A DNA stretch of 64,000 nucleotides from an uncultured Marinobacter sp. (GCF_946886895.1 NZ_CAMPJO010000009.1:62001-126000), one strand, 5' to 3'. Shown: positions 9,104 through 21,801, numbered from the stretch's first letter. Numbers and translations are program-made. Notes: generated by a model from the letters alone, not told the origin.

Positions 9104-9333
9104 CGATCAAACGCCAGGTAGTGGCATGACCATCCTTGCGGATCGCCCACGCCGCTGCCGATCCAGCTGTCTTTCTTGGCCTGCAGCACCCGATCATAGT
9201 CGGCGGCGGTGTGGTTGTTTTGGGCGTCGGTGACGGTGGTGCGGAGCTGCACCGAACTGCAGGTTGAAGCGCCCTGCGCTGCCACCGGCTTCCCATCGAG
9301 CCCTCGGATTGCTATGCTATATGTGTCATACAC
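9104..9333 (-). pseudogene. Decayed YD-repeat (RHS-like) fragment, downstream piece
   Basis: On the minus strand an open frame reads TTVTDAQNNHTAADYDRVLQ, which resembles the tDa-gn-t-YD-gRvlq pattern of YD/RHS repeats, and ends in GDPQGWSCHYLAFDR. It has no proper start, and its frame runs on antisense into the small exported protein gene, so it looks like a remnant. It may belong with the fragment at 9835-10033 on the other side of the toxin-antitoxin pair. The assignment rests on a short pattern only. Confidence 0.4.
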
Positions 9334-9353
9334 GTATTGCGACAGAGGTTGCC

Positions 9354-9566
9354 ATGCTAGCGATCCGCTTACCTGAAGAGATTGAAGCCCGTTTGGCTGA
9401 ACTGGCCGCCAAGACCGGGCGCACCAAGACCTTCTATGCCCGCGAGGCGATTCTTGAGCACCTCGACGAGATGGAAGACAAATACATGGCCATCAACCGC
9501 CTGGAGAACCCCGGCAAGCGCTGGACATTGACCGAGCTGGAGCAGGATCTTGACCTGGATCGTTGA
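9354..9566 (+). CDS. RelB-family antitoxin
   Basis: A 70-residue protein with an N-terminal ribbon-helix-helix pattern (MLAIRLPEEIEARLAELA, then TGRTKTFYAREAILEHL), followed by a charged toxin-binding tail (RWTLTELEQDLDLDR). This is the layout of RelB/DinJ-type antitoxins, which bind DNA and neutralise the cognate toxin. The ATG at 9354 (after AGAGG) is chosen because the upstream in-frame extension has no family similarity. It overlaps the toxin frame by 17 bases, typical of a coupled pair. The gtgt-cat-acac repeat at 9323-9333 is a possible autoregulatory site. Confidence 0.85.
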   Translation: MLAIRLPEEIEARLAELAAKTGRTKTFYAREAILEHLDEMEDKYMAINRLENPGKRWTLTELEQDLDLDR

Positions 9567-9816
9567 ATTTGACGATGGGGCCGCCAAGGAGTTGCGCAAG
9601 CTCGATCGGCAGGCCCAACAAGAGATTCTGCGCTACCTCCGTGAGCGCATTGCCACCGATGAAGACCCCCGCCGTTTTGGTAAGCCACTGTCCCGCGATC
9701 TGGCGGGATTATGGCGCTACCGAATGCGTAACTACCGCATGATCTGCCATATTGAAGACGATAAGCTGGTTGTGTTGGTGTTGCGTGTAGGCCACCGCAA
9801 AGATATTTACGAGTAA
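9550..9816 (+). CDS. RelE/ParE-superfamily toxin
   Basis: An 88-residue protein starting from TTG (MTWIVEFDDGAAKELRKLD). It shows the RelE-type fold signature: a Lys/Leu-Asp start, then LWRYRMRNYRMICHIEDDKLVVLVLRVGHRKDIYE. The basic residues in this C-terminal part correspond to the mRNA-contacting residues of RelE enzymes, which cleave mRNA on the ribosome. It overlaps the antitoxin gene. The pair is flanked by decayed YD-repeat fragments, so it may have arrived with, or survived in, an accessory element. Confidence 0.88.
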   Translation: MTWIVEFDDGAAKELRKLDRQAQQEILRYLRERIATDEDPRRFGKPLSRDLAGLWRYRMRNYRMICHIEDDKLVVLVLRVGHRKDIYE

Positions 9817-9834
9817 CCTTTTTCTTTTAGCTGC

Positions 9835-10033
9835 CTAGCAGTGACTCAGGCGGCGGTTGTACGGATCGTAGCTGTAGCGGCTGACGGTGTTGTTGCCGTG
9901 CAGCACGTAGGTGCGCTGGGTCAGTTCACCCAGCGTCCGCAGGGTCGGGGTTTCCTTGTGGATCAGGTTGCCCGCCAGGTCAATCTGCGCCCATGCCTGA
10001 GACGGATGGTGGCCTCGCCACTGCCCAGCTCAC
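9835..10033 (-). pseudogene. Decayed RHS/YD-repeat protein fragment
   Basis: The minus strand encodes IDLAGNLIHKETP, then GELTQRTYVLHGN and NTVSRYSYDPYNRRL before a stop at 9835. The GN-L and YDPYNRR words are characteristic of YD/RHS repeat proteins. An in-frame stop lies just upstream (near 10034), and there is no start, so only about 65 codons remain of what is normally a protein of over 1000 residues. Confidence 0.6.
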
Positions 10034-10144
10034 AGAAGAGCCATCCATGGCATGATGACCTGAGTTATTCTGACAGCTAGAATCAATCAGGCAATTCCAT
10101 CATTCAAAACAAATAATCAATAAGTTACTTACGCGGAGATCGCT

Positions 10145-11020
10145 ATGACAACAACCGCAACCTTCATTGGCCTGGGCGTGATGGGGTATCCGATGGCCGG
10201 CCACCTGGCGAACGCCGGACTCACCGTAAGAGTCTGGAACCGCACGTCGGCCACGGCCGAGCAATGGGCCCGGGACTACAATGGCACCCCCTGCCAGACC
10301 ATCTCGGAGGCCGTTCAGGGCGCCGACATCGTCCTCACCTGCGTCGGTGCCGATAAGGACCTGATGGCGGTTTATGATGGAGATGGCGGCATACTGGCAA
10401 ACGCCCGGGAAGGAGCCGTCCTGGTGGATCACACCACGGCGTCCGCCACCGTCGCTGAACAACTGGCCAGCCTCGCCAGCGACAGGAACCTGGGATTCAT
10501 TGATGCCCCGGTCTCCGGGGGTCAGCAAGGCGCCGAAAACGGCAAGCTGACGGTCATGTGCGGCGGTACCGAGGCGGATTTCGAGAAAGTCAGGCCGGCC
10601 CTGGAGCACTATTCACGGGCCCTGAACCTGATGGGGCCGGCTGGCAGCGGCCAGAAAACCAAGATGGTGAACCAGATCGCTATTGCCGGGCTGGTTCAGG
10701 GCCTGTCTGAAGCACTGCACTTCGCCGAGCAGGCGGGTCTTGATGTGCAGCGGGTCGTTGATGTGATTTCCAAGGGCGCCGCCCAGTCCTGGCAGATGGA
10801 GAACCGCTCCGGCACCATGATCAATGGCGAGTTCAATCATGGTTTTGCCGTGGACTGGATGCGCAAGGATCTTGGTATCTGCCTAGAGGAGGCCCGCAAG
10901 GTGAATGCCTCTATCCCGGTGGCCGGGCTGGTGGATCAGTTCTATGCCGATGTTCAGGCCATGGGGGGTAGCCGATGGGATACCTCGTCGCTGATCCAGC
11001 GGTTGCGGAAGTTCCGGTAA
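10145..11020 (+). CDS. NAD(P)-dependent beta-hydroxyacid dehydrogenase (3-hydroxyisobutyrate dehydrogenase family)
   Basis: A 291-residue member of the 3-hydroxyisobutyrate / tartronate-semialdehyde / glyoxylate-succinic-semialdehyde reductase family. The N-terminal Rossmann motif GLGVMGYPMAGHL binds the dinucleotide. The substrate signature DAPVSGGQQGAENGKLTVMCGG (about residues 119-140) and the catalytic-lysine segment KMVNQ (about 174) are intact. The ATG has a GGAG site six bases upstream. It stands alone and converges on topA. The exact substrate cannot be told from sequence. Confidence 0.88.
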   Translation: MTTTATFIGLGVMGYPMAGHLANAGLTVRVWNRTSATAEQWARDYNGTPCQTISEAVQGADIVLTCVGADKDLMAVYDGDGGILANAREGAVLVDHTTASATVAEQLASLASDRNLGFIDAPVSGGQQGAENGKLTVMCGGTEADFEKVRPALEHYSRALNLMGPAGSGQKTKMVNQIAIAGLVQGLSEALHFAEQAGLDVQRVVDVISKGAAQSWQMENRSGTMINGEFNHGFAVDWMRKDLGICLEEARKVNASIPVAGLVDQFYADVQAMGGSRWDTSSLIQRLRKFR

Positions 11021-11032
11021 GAATCTGAGAGC

Positions 11033-11062
11033 GGGGTCAGATGAAGGTTTTCATCCGACCCC
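11033..11062. terminator. Convergent terminator between the dehydrogenase gene and topA
   Basis: A 13-bp stem with one mismatch (ggggtcagatgaa at 11033-11045 and ttcatccgacccc at 11050-11062) and a 4-base loop lies between two converging genes. It probably serves both. Confidence 0.65.
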
Positions 11063-11075
11063 TCGTTCAACGGAC

Positions 11076-13712
11076 CTATTTTTCCTTAGGCTGCCACTTG
11101 CCGTTCACATACCACGCGGACCAGCCTGTCGCCTTGCCCTCTTTCTCGGACATGACGTACTGCTCCTTGCTCTTGCGGCTGTATCGGATGACCGTCGGGT
11201 TGCCTTCCGGGTCCCGCTCTGGCGCGTCCATCAGATAATCGTACTTCGGGTCGATTTCCTTGCGGTGTGGCTTGATCTCCATCACCAGTGGCGGGCGGGT
11301 TTCCCGGTTTTTCGGGAACTTGCTGGCCGCCAGGAACAGGCCGGAGGCACCATCCCGCAGCACGTAGGTGTCATCCACTTTCTGGCACGGCAATTCCGGC
11401 ATCGGCACCGGGTCCATCTTGGGCGGCGCCGGTTCGCCGTTCTTCAGTAACTTGCGGGTATTCTTACAGGTCTCGCTGGTGCAGCCGAAGTATTTGCCAA
11501 AGCGGCCGGTTTTCAGCTGCATCTCCGAGCCACACTTGTCGCATTCCAGCGTCGGGCCGTCGTAGCCCTTGATCCGGAAGGTGCCCTTCTCTATCTCGTA
11601 ACCGGAACAGTCGGGGTTATTACCGCAGACATGCAGCTTGCGGGTTTCATCCACCAGGTAACTGTCCATGGCCGTGCCACACTTGGGGCAGCGGCGCTTC
11701 TTCCGCAACAGCCGGGTTTCCCCTTCGCCTTCCACGTCGTCGTCGGCACTGACCACCTCGTCGCCCGACACCAGGTTGATGGTGGTCTTGCACCGCTCCT
11801 TGGGTGGCAACGAGTAGCCGGAACATCCCAGGAACACGCCAGTACTGGCGACCCGGATCTGCATGTTGCGACCGCAACTCGGGCAGGGAATATCGGTTTC
11901 GGTGGGACTGTTGGCGCGCATGCCACCGTCGTCACTGCTTTCAGCGGTTTCCAGCTGTTGCCGGAACCGGCCATAGAAGTCGTTGAGAACCTTTTTCCAC
12001 TCAACGTCGCCCTCGGCGATCTCGTCGAGTTCGTCTTCCATCCTCGCGGTGAAATCGAAGTCCATCAGGTTCGGAAACGACTCCGATAATCGCTCGGTTA
12101 CGATTTCGCCCATTTTTTCGGCGTAGAACCGGCGATTCTGAAGGCGCACGTACCCCCGATCCTGAATGGTGGAGATAATAGAGGCGTAGGTGGACGGGCG
12201 ACCGATGCCCTGCTTCTCGAGTTCTTTAACCAGGCTCGCTTCAGTGTATCGCGGTGCCGGCTTGGTAAAGTGCTGGCTCGGATCCAGCTTCTTCAGATCA
12301 AGCACCTCATCCACCTGAATATCCGGCAGCGAAACGTCCTCGTCTTTTTTGACAGTCTGGGGAGCCGCCTTGAGGAAGCCATCAAACTTGATGATCCGGC
12401 CACGGGTACGCAGCTCGTAATCACCATTGGCCACCACAATGGAGGTACTCAGGAACTCGGCATCCGACATCTGGCAGGCAATAAACTGCCTCCAGATCAG
12501 GTCATAAAGCTTCTCGGCATCTTTCTCAAGGCCACTGATATCCGCCGCGCGACGACTTACCTCGGTCGGGCGAATTGCCTCGTGGGCCTCCTGGGCGCCT
12601 TCCTTGCTGCCATAGACTCTCGGCTTTTCGGGAAGGTATCGGCCCCCGAACTGCTTCTGAACGAAATCCCGGCAACTGTTAACCGCGTCCTGACTCAGGT
12701 TGGTGGAGTCGGTACGCATGTAGGTAATGAAGCCAGCTTCGTACAGACGCTGGGCCAGCATCATGGTTTTCTTGACACTGAACCCCATACGGTTACTCGC
12801 CGCCTGCTGCAGCGTAGAGGTAATGAAAGGCGCGGACGGGCGGGATCGGGTCGGCTTGTCCTCGCGCTTGGCAACCTTGAAGGTGCCGGCTTTCAGACGA
12901 TTAACGTGTTCGGTGCTTTGTTGCTCATTGACCGGCCGGTAGGGCTTGTCGTCGTGGCGGGTCACCTCGAACCGGACCGGCTGGCCCGCCTTGTCCGAGG
13001 CAAGATCGGCATGGAGCTGCCAGAACTCTTCCGGCACAAATTTCCGGATCTCCCGCTCGCGTTCCGCAATCAGTCGCACAGCGACGGACTGAACCCGGCC
13101 TGCCGAAAGACCGCGAGCAATCTTGGCCCACAACAGCGGAGAGACCATGTAGCCCACCACGCGATCCAGGAAACGCCTGGCCTGCTGGGCATTTACACGG
13201 TTTTTATCGAGATTTCCGGGGTCCTTGAACGCTTCCTGGATGGCGCGCTTGGTGATCTCGTTAAACACCACCCGTCGGTACTTCTCCGGCTCACCGCCAA
13301 TGGTCTCCTGAAGGTGCCAGGCGATGGCTTCCCCTTCGCGGTCCAAATCCGTCGCGAGATAGATATGGTCAGCGGATTTCGCCAACCGCTTGAGCTCGCT
13401 GACCACCTTTTCCTTGCCGGGCAGAATCTCATAGCGGGCGCTCCAGTCCTGATCCGGATCCACACCCATCCGGGCAACCAGTTGCTCCCGGGACTTGCGC
13501 TTTTTGTGCTCGGCCTTTTCTTCCGGGCTCATTTTCCGGGTTACCGCAGCCTGTCTGGCACGCTCTTTGGGGTCCGACTGGGACCCACTGCCACTCACGG
13601 GAAGATCACGAATGTGCCCGACGCTCGACTTCACAATAAAGTCGGAACCCAGGTATTTATTGATGGTCTTCGCTTTCGCTGGTGACTCGACAATTACGAG
13701 ACTTTTACCCAT
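11076..13712 (-). CDS. topA: DNA topoisomerase I
   Basis: Type IA topoisomerase that relaxes negative supercoils. It is 878 residues from the ATG at 13712 ([17 protein letters not shown]); the frame can be extended to a TTG at 13748, but the family begins at MGK. The TOPRIM domain has the [16 protein letters not shown] motif with its acidic metal ligands. The catalytic tyrosine lies in [14 protein letters not shown]. The C-terminus has zinc-ribbon repeats ([27 protein letters not shown]). A longer-than-usual insert occurs near residue 40-70 (basic, [12 protein letters not shown]), as in Pseudomonas-type enzymes. Gene order fadB-fadA-topA is shared with pseudomonads. Confidence 0.98.
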   Translation of the reverse strand: MGKSLVIVESPAKAKTINKYLGSDFIVKSSVGHIRDLPVSGSGSQSDPKERARQAAVTRKMSPEEKAEHKKRKSREQLVARMGVDPDQDWSARYEILPGKEKVVSELKRLAKSADHIYLATDLDREGEAIAWHLQETIGGEPEKYRRVVFNEITKRAIQEAFKDPGNLDKNRVNAQQARRFLDRVVGYMVSPLLWAKIARGLSAGRVQSVAVRLIAEREREIRKFVPEEFWQLHADLASDKAGQPVRFEVTRHDDKPYRPVNEQQSTEHVNRLKAGTFKVAKREDKPTRSRPSAPFITSTLQQAASNRMGFSVKKTMMLAQRLYEAGFITYMRTDSTNLSQDAVNSCRDFVQKQFGGRYLPEKPRVYGSKEGAQEAHEAIRPTEVSRRAADISGLEKDAEKLYDLIWRQFIACQMSDAEFLSTSIVVANGDYELRTRGRIIKFDGFLKAAPQTVKKDEDVSLPDIQVDEVLDLKKLDPSQHFTKPAPRYTEASLVKELEKQGIGRPSTYASIISTIQDRGYVRLQNRRFYAEKMGEIVTERLSESFPNLMDFDFTARMEDELDEIAEGDVEWKKVLNDFYGRFRQQLETAESSDDGGMRANSPTETDIPCPSCGRNMQIRVASTGVFLGCSGYSLPPKERCKTTINLVSGDEVVSADDDVEGEGETRLLRKKRRCPKCGTAMDSYLVDETRKLHVCGNNPDCSGYEIEKGTFRIKGYDGPTLECDKCGSEMQLKTGRFGKYFGCTSETCKNTRKLLKNGEPAPPKMDPVPMPELPCQKVDDTYVLRDGASGLFLAASKFPKNRETRPPLVMEIKPHRKEIDPKYDYLMDAPERDPEGNPTVIRYSRKSKEQYVMSEKEGKATGWSAWYVNGKWQPKEK

Positions 13713-13923
13713 ATCGGAGATCTGTATCCTTGGCGATAAATCGGTCAATTCGTCAGCAAACCGTAAACTCGCTGTAAAATCAGTCGGCTAGAAAACATAC
13801 AAATGCCGCTACTGTATATAGGATCACTGTTTTACAGGGTCAAGAATAGCAAGACAACCCATTCTTTCTGCCAGTCCTGCTTTTTTATGGACCCCGTAAG
13901 GCCGGTAGCCGGCACATAAACAG

Positions 13924-13950
13924 GAAAGCCCGGCATCATGCCGGGCTTTC
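13924..13950. terminator. Terminator after fadA
   Basis: A perfect 12-bp stem (gaaagcccggca / tgccgggctttc) with a 3-base loop lies about 30 bases beyond the fadA stop. It separates fadBA from topA. The following bases on the minus strand (CTGTTTATG) are only modestly T-rich. Confidence 0.7.
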
Positions 13951-13982
13951 CTTTAACTGCGTCACGGATGCCGCTCAGCGAA

Positions 13983-17332
<3,350 letters not shown>

Positions 17333-17768
17333 CAACTGATCTCCAGTCTGTGTTTGGAACTGCTTCCAGTCCTTCGGCATTGGCACACCCCCGGACTGTG
17401 TGTGCAGCGAGATTGCGCTCACTGCCCGATCATTCGATTCAAAAATTCATACAGTCGTTTGAATCGCGAGGGCACACGATGAAAAAAAACGGCGCGTTTG
17501 TCAATTTGTTTCTTTGTTAAGCGGCGCAAAAGTCTCCGGAGAGCCGGAGGCGCGTGAGGGAAAACCAGGCGGAGTTTTTAGTTTTCGGCGTGTTAGCGGC
17601 GGCTTCGAAGAAAAAGCCGGAACTTCATCACGCAAATTTCATATTTGTTTACATTTACCGTCGCCGCAGCCCGTAAAACTGCTTGATTAGGCAACGGAGT
17701 TACTTTAACTTCGGGCTACGACTTTAGTCCACAATAATAAAACCGATAGATAGACGGAGACCCTTCCG
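17333..17768. promoter_or_regulatory. Divergent control region between fadBA and the exported helical protein gene
   Basis: A 436-base region without a credible gene. It holds a spaced inverted repeat at 17436-17465 (listed separately). On the minus strand there is a TTGACA (17504-17499) close to an AAAAC-N5-GTTTG element (17486-17500) that weakly resembles PsrA-type fatty-acid regulator sites. The half near the plus-strand gene is rich in A and T before a purine-rich ribosome binding site. Neither promoter could be fixed with confidence. Confidence 0.4.
17436..17465. repeat. Spaced inverted repeat upstream of fadB
   Basis: gattcaaa (17436-17443) and its exact complement tttgaatc (17458-17465) are separated by 14 bases, about 100 bases before the fadB start. 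The centre-to-centre distance is 22 bases, about two helical turns. This is compatible with a dimeric repressor operator for fatty-acid control, but the protein is unknown. Confidence 0.4.
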
Positions 17769-18587
17769 ATGAATGACTCTTCCCTGCGGATACGCTCCCT
17801 CCTTGTTGCCCTGCTGCTACTGAGCCTCACATCCTTCGGCGCCCACGCCCAGGACGGCGAAGCCGGATTTCTGTCCGATCTGCATCAGTTCCGGGTAAGC
17901 AACTACGTTGCCCTTGATGCCTACTACCGTTTCAGCGGTACCGGCAACACCGAGGCCCTCAATGAGATTGTCGTCGGTATCAACGCCGCCAACGATGCCA
18001 TGAACCGGCTCGCCGACAGCACGTCCGGCGTCCTGTCAGCTGAGCAGATCGAGGCGCTGAATGTCGAGTTCGACAAATTCAAGGCCCTGATGAGGGATAA
18101 CATCAACGACGTCCGCAACCAGGGCTATCCGGATCTCCGCCTGGTATCGAACATGGCCAACCAGGCACTGACCATGAACAATATGGCGTCAGAGCTCTAT
18201 CAGTTTGCCCGCGAGAGCAGCCAGACCAGCACCGACCCCAAGGTTGAGGCGGCCCGCTCAGCGACGGTCAAGATGGCTCAGATGATGGCCAAGTACTCGG
18301 TGCGCACCAACTCATCGGTCGCCCAGACCTTCCAGGGTTCGGACACCGAGGTACCCCTGGATGAACAGGCGCGGGAATTTGACGAGTTACTGAGAGCGGT
18401 CATGCAGGGCAACCCGCAGGGCGATCTGAAAAAGATCCTCGAGAACGTGTCCTCGAAATGGCAGTTTATCCGCGGCTCTTACATCAACTATAACGAAAAC
18501 AACGTCGGCTTCGTGATTGACCGCTACTCCAAGGGCATCCTTGAGGGCCTCGGTAATGCCATCAAACTGATGCAGTCCAACGCCTGA
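17769..18587 (+). CDS. Exported helical protein of unknown function
   Basis: A 272-residue protein with an N-terminal signal peptide (LLVALLLLSLTSFGAHAQ; predicted cleavage after AHA). The mature part is predicted to be almost entirely alpha-helical, with many Asn, Met, Ala and acidic residues, no cysteines and no further membrane segment. The pattern recalls periplasmic four-helix sensory domains, but there is no attached signalling domain. I cannot name a family. It is divergent from fadBA and is followed, 114 bases later, by a universal stress protein gene on the same strand. Confidence 0.75.
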   Translation: MNDSSLRIRSLLVALLLLSLTSFGAHAQDGEAGFLSDLHQFRVSNYVALDAYYRFSGTGNTEALNEIVVGINAANDAMNRLADSTSGVLSAEQIEALNVEFDKFKALMRDNINDVRNQGYPDLRLVSNMANQALTMNNMASELYQFARESSQTSTDPKVEAARSATVKMAQMMAKYSVRTNSSVAQTFQGSDTEVPLDEQAREFDELLRAVMQGNPQGDLKKILENVSSKWQFIRGSYINYNENNVGFVIDRYSKGILEGLGNAIKLMQSNA

Positions 18588-18701
18588 CCCGGGCAGTTTC
18601 TTAATGCCCGTCAGTTTCTCGCCCCCCTTTAAGGATTAGCGTAAGGGGACTATCCTGAAGGTATGGCCCTCACACAAAGCCTTGAGCTAAGGAGCGACAC
18701 A

Positions 18702-19133
18702 ATGTCTACCTACAAGAAGGTGCTGGTTGCGATAGACCTGACGGAAGAAGCGCCCCAGGTGCTGGACAAAGCGAGAGCAATGAGCGAGGCACAGGGCGCC
18801 GAACTGATGCTGGTGCATGTGGTTGAGCCGGTAGGCTATGCGTACGGCGGCGACATCCCGATGGACCTGACCGAACTTCAGGACCAACTCGACAAAGCCG
18901 CCCGGGAGCAGATGGCAGCTTACGGACGCCAATACGGCGTTGCCGGTGAGCACCAGGTGGTGACCGTGGGGCGCCCGGAGTCCGAAATCCACCGGCTGGC
19001 CAAGGAAGAAGGAGCTGATCTGGTGATTGTTGGAAGCCATGGCCGAAAAGGCCTCCAGCTTTTGCTGGGTTCAACCGCGAACGGCGTACTTCATGGCACT
19101 GAGTGCGACGTGCTCGCGGTGCGCATTCGCTAG
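18702..19133 (+). CDS. Universal stress protein (UspA family)
   Basis: A 143-residue cytoplasmic UspA-fold protein. It starts MSTYKKVLVAIDL and ends with the ATP-binding glycine motif GSHGRKGLQLLLGSTANGVL, characteristic of nucleotide-binding Usp proteins. The ATG at 18702 is chosen because AAGGAG lies seven bases before it; the frame opens earlier, at 18663, without family similarity. Members of this family respond to growth arrest and stress. Single-domain and not obviously in an operon. Confidence 0.93.
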   Translation: MSTYKKVLVAIDLTEEAPQVLDKARAMSEAQGAELMLVHVVEPVGYAYGGDIPMDLTELQDQLDKAAREQMAAYGRQYGVAGEHQVVTVGRPESEIHRLAKEEGADLVIVGSHGRKGLQLLLGSTANGVLHGTECDVLAVRIR

Positions 19134-19180
19134 CCGTAAAGTGTCTTCCGCCGGGGCTCCCGGGAATACCAGCCCCGGCT

Positions 19181-19852
19181 TCAGCGTTTGTTGTCGTTAC
19201 CCATCTTCGCTTCCAGCTTCCTGAGCTGGCTCTCGAGGGAGAAGCTCATACTGGAGGCCATTGAGAAGAAGTTCAGCAATGCCTTCAGGTTGCTGTCCCC
19301 CTTGCACACCGAGTGTATCCGCTGCCATAGCGCCTGGTTAACCAGTTGCAGACGCTGATTGCGCTCGACCAACCCCTTCAGGTCCCAGTCGGGCTGCCCG
19401 CCATGTCGTTTGGCGAAATATTGCTGCAGCAAATAGTGAGAGACACTGCGCATGACGAACTCGTCGGTGCTGGCAAACGGCAGGTGGTGAACGGTCATGG
19501 GCTTGAGCTCTGCCAGGACCGGGCAGCCGCTGGTTGCCATTTTCAGACCCAGAAGGGAGCGCAGAGCCTCCTCCAGCGCTGTCTCTTTCGAGTAGCTGCG
19601 GCGCTCATCGACCACGGTCACCGTCACTTTCTGATAGGCGTCTTCATCCTGAAAGGCCTCAACCACGGGCACCATGGCCGTCGCTGCCGGGCAGTGAGGC
19701 GTGGTACTCGTCCGGAGCGGACAATTGCTGCACTGGCTATGCTCCAGTCGTGTCCATGCCGGCAACGGGCCTTTCGGCGCGGAGGGCTGATCCGTCACCT
19801 TGAACTCAACGGCCCGGCCGTCCTGAAACCTGAAATTGTAATTAACGTTCAT
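19181..19852 (-). CDS. Conserved protein of unknown function with a four-cysteine set
   Basis: A 223-residue predicted cytoplasmic protein with no signal peptide. Cysteines at 41, 44 and 54 (HSQCSNCPLRT, then HCPAAT) and at 110 (TSGCPVL) could form a metal or iron-sulfur site; this is inference. The C-terminal 60 residues look helical. The ATG at 19852 overlaps the uup stop as ATGA, so the two genes are translationally coupled. An upstream extension to 19882 would lie inside uup. I do not assign a function. Confidence 0.75.
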   Translation of the reverse strand: MNVNYNFRFQDGRAVEFKVTDQPSAPKGPLPAWTRLEHSQCSNCPLRTSTTPHCPAATAMVPVVEAFQDEDAYQKVTVTVVDERRSYSKETALEEALRSLLGLKMATSGCPVLAELKPMTVHHLPFASTDEFVMRSVSHYLLQQYFAKRHGGQPDWDLKGLVERNQRLQLVNQALWQRIHSVCKGDSNLKALLNFFSMASSMSFSLESQLRKLEAKMGNDNKR

Positions 19853-21801
19853 TGATTCGCCTGTTCTTCCAGCTCCATCCACCGCTCGATAACCTGCTCC
19901 AGACGGGCTTCCTTTGCCGTCAACGCTTCCAGAGTGGCCGAGACTTCGTTCGGCGGGCCCGAATAGAAGTCACCCGAGGAGACTCGCTCCCGCAGGCGTG
20001 CGACTTCCTGTTCCAATGCCTCAATCTGACCGGGCAACTGCTCCAGCTCCAGCTTGAGTTTGTAGCTCAGTTTTACCGGTTTCGGTTGTTCAGCCGGTAC
20101 ATCCTGGCGGGAGGGACCACTGGCCTTGCGCTCACTGCTTTTTGCCGGTGCGGCGGCCCGTTTGTCCACCTTGTCCTGCTTGTCCGGGCGGGCACCACTG
20201 GCTTCCGACGGGAAGCACCCCCCTTGCCGGCGCCAGTCACTGTAGCCGCCCACGTACTCCCGGACTGTGCCCGAACCGTCCAGAAAAACGGTTTCAGTGA
20301 TCACGTTGTCGAGAAATTCCCGGTCGTGACTGATCACAATCACCGTACCGGCGAACTCGGACAGTTGTTCCTCGAGTAACTCCAGGGTCTCAACATCCAG
20401 ATCGTTGGTTGGCTCATCCAGTACCAGGATGTTCGCCGGTTTGCTGAACAGCTTGGCCAGCAGCAGCCGGGCGCGTTCGCCACCGGAGAACACGCTGACC
20501 GGCGACCGAGCCCGCTCCGGAGTAAACAGGAATTCCTGAAGATAGCCCAGTACATGCTTGCTCTGGCCATTGATTTCGATAAATTCCCGTCCTTCGGAGA
20601 GGTTGTCGAGCGCATTACGGGTCAGGTCCAGCTCACCCCGCAACTGATCGAAATAAGCCACCTGCAGGTTGGTACCCAGACGAACATTCCCTTCGGTCGG
20701 TTCCAGGTCTCCGAGCAAAAGCCGAACCAGTGTGGTTTTTCCCGTACCGTTTTCACCCACCAGGCCGATCTTATCACCGCGCAATACGGTCAGATTCATG
20801 TCCCGGATTAACGGAGCACTGCCGGGGTAGCCGAACCCAGCCTGTTTCGTTTCCACCACCAGCTTGCCAGACCGGGCGGCATCTTCAACAACGAAACTGG
20901 CCGTCCCACCCCGAACCCGGCGTTGACGATGCTCTTCCCGCATGGCCCGGAGCGCCCTCACCCGGCCCATATTGCGGGTTCTTCGGGCCTTGATCCCCTG
21001 CCGTATCCAGGTCTCTTCCTGCTTCAGGCGTTTGTCGAACAGCGCATTCTGACGATCTTCCTCTTCCAGAGCCTTCTCCTTGAGCTCCAGATATCGATCG
21101 TAGGTCGCTGCGAAACTGACCAGGCTGCCACGGTCAAGCTCGACAATACGGGTAGCCATCCGCCGGATAAAGGCCCGGTCATGGCTGACAAAGAGCATGG
21201 CCCCCCGGAACTGGGACAGCGCGTCTTCCAGCCAGGCAATGGCCGGCACGTCCAGATGGTTGGTGGGCTCATCCAGCAGCAGTATGTCTGGCTCCGCGAC
21301 CAGCGCACGGGCCAGCAGCACGCGCCGCTGCCAGCCACCGGAGAGGGTGTTCAGGCTTTGGTCCGGATCAATTCCGTACTGCGCAAGGATCGTGGACACC
21401 TTTTGGTCCAGCCGCCAGCCATCCAGCGCCTCCAGGCGCTCCTGCACTTTCATCATGCGATCAAGGCTGGCGGCATCACCCTGCTGTGACAGGTGATGAA
21501 ACTCGGAGAGCAGCGCCCCGGTCTCGGGAAACGCGCCGGAGACCACATCATAGGCAGTACGGTCGTCGTCAGACGGCAGGTTCTGGGGTAAAACCGCCAG
21601 CACCGCCCCATCGTCGAGCCGAACCTTGCCCCCATCCGGCACCACCTCGCCACTGACGATCTTGAGCAGCGTCGACTTGCCCTCACCATTTCGCCCCAGC
21701 AGGCAGACCCGTTCTCCGGCATCAATGATCAGAGAAGCCTGATCCAGCAGAGGGTGCATTCCAAACGCCAGGGAAATCGAGTCCAGTGTTAACAGCGGCA
21801 C
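19849..21801 (-). CDS. uup: ABC-F ATPase Uup
   Basis: A duplicated ABC ATPase without membrane domains (650 residues). Walker A motifs GRNGEGKST (about residue 36) and GENGTGKTT (about 347), and signatures LSGGWQRR and FSGGERAR, are intact. The two cassettes are joined by a basic linker. A C-terminal coiled coil (LEQEVARLRERV to the end) marks the Uup subfamily, which acts on ribosomes and in tolerance of DNA structures affecting precise transposon excision. It starts from GTG at 21801, eight bases after the MOSC gene, so the three genes probably form an operon. Confidence 0.92.
   Translation of the reverse strand: MPLLTLDSISLAFGMHPLLDQASLIIDAGERVCLLGRNGEGKSTLLKIVSGEVVPDGGKVRLDDGAVLAVLPQNLPSDDDRTAYDVVSGAFPETGALLSEFHHLSQQGDAASLDRMMKVQERLEALDGWRLDQKVSTILAQYGIDPDQSLNTLSGGWQRRVLLARALVAEPDILLLDEPTNHLDVPAIAWLEDALSQFRGAMLFVSHDRAFIRRMATRIVELDRGSLVSFAATYDRYLELKEKALEEEDRQNALFDKRLKQEETWIRQGIKARRTRNMGRVRALRAMREEHRQRRVRGGTASFVVEDAARSGKLVVETKQAGFGYPGSAPLIRDMNLTVLRGDKIGLVGENGTGKTTLVRLLLGDLEPTEGNVRLGTNLQVAYFDQLRGELDLTRNALDNLSEGREFIEINGQSKHVLGYLQEFLFTPERARSPVSVFSGGERARLLLAKLFSKPANILVLDEPTNDLDVETLELLEEQLSEFAGTVIVISHDREFLDNVITETVFLDGSGTVREYVGGYSDWRRQGGCFPSEASGARPDKQDKVDKRAAAPAKSSERKASGPSRQDVPAEQPKPVKLSYKLKLELEQLPGQIEALEQEVARLRERVSSGDFYSGPPNEVSATLEALTAKEARLEQVIERWMELEEQANQ

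Noticed and set aside
8968..9333. A 121-codon minus-strand gene across the end of the small exported protein gene
   Set aside because: Its 3' third is antisense to a well-supported gene and the start is a GTG without a ribosome site; only the 9104-9333 part shows a repeat-like pattern and is listed as a remnant.
13811..13837. LexA-like box upstream of topA
   Set aside because: Only one half (TACTGTATATA) fits; the expected ACAG is not at the right spacing, and CTGT-TTT-ACAG nearby is too short.
17486..17504. PsrA-like site upstream of fadB
   Set aside because: AAAAC-N5-GTTTG has the wrong spacing and an imperfect half against the GAAAC-N4-GTTTC pattern; kept only as a remark in the region description.
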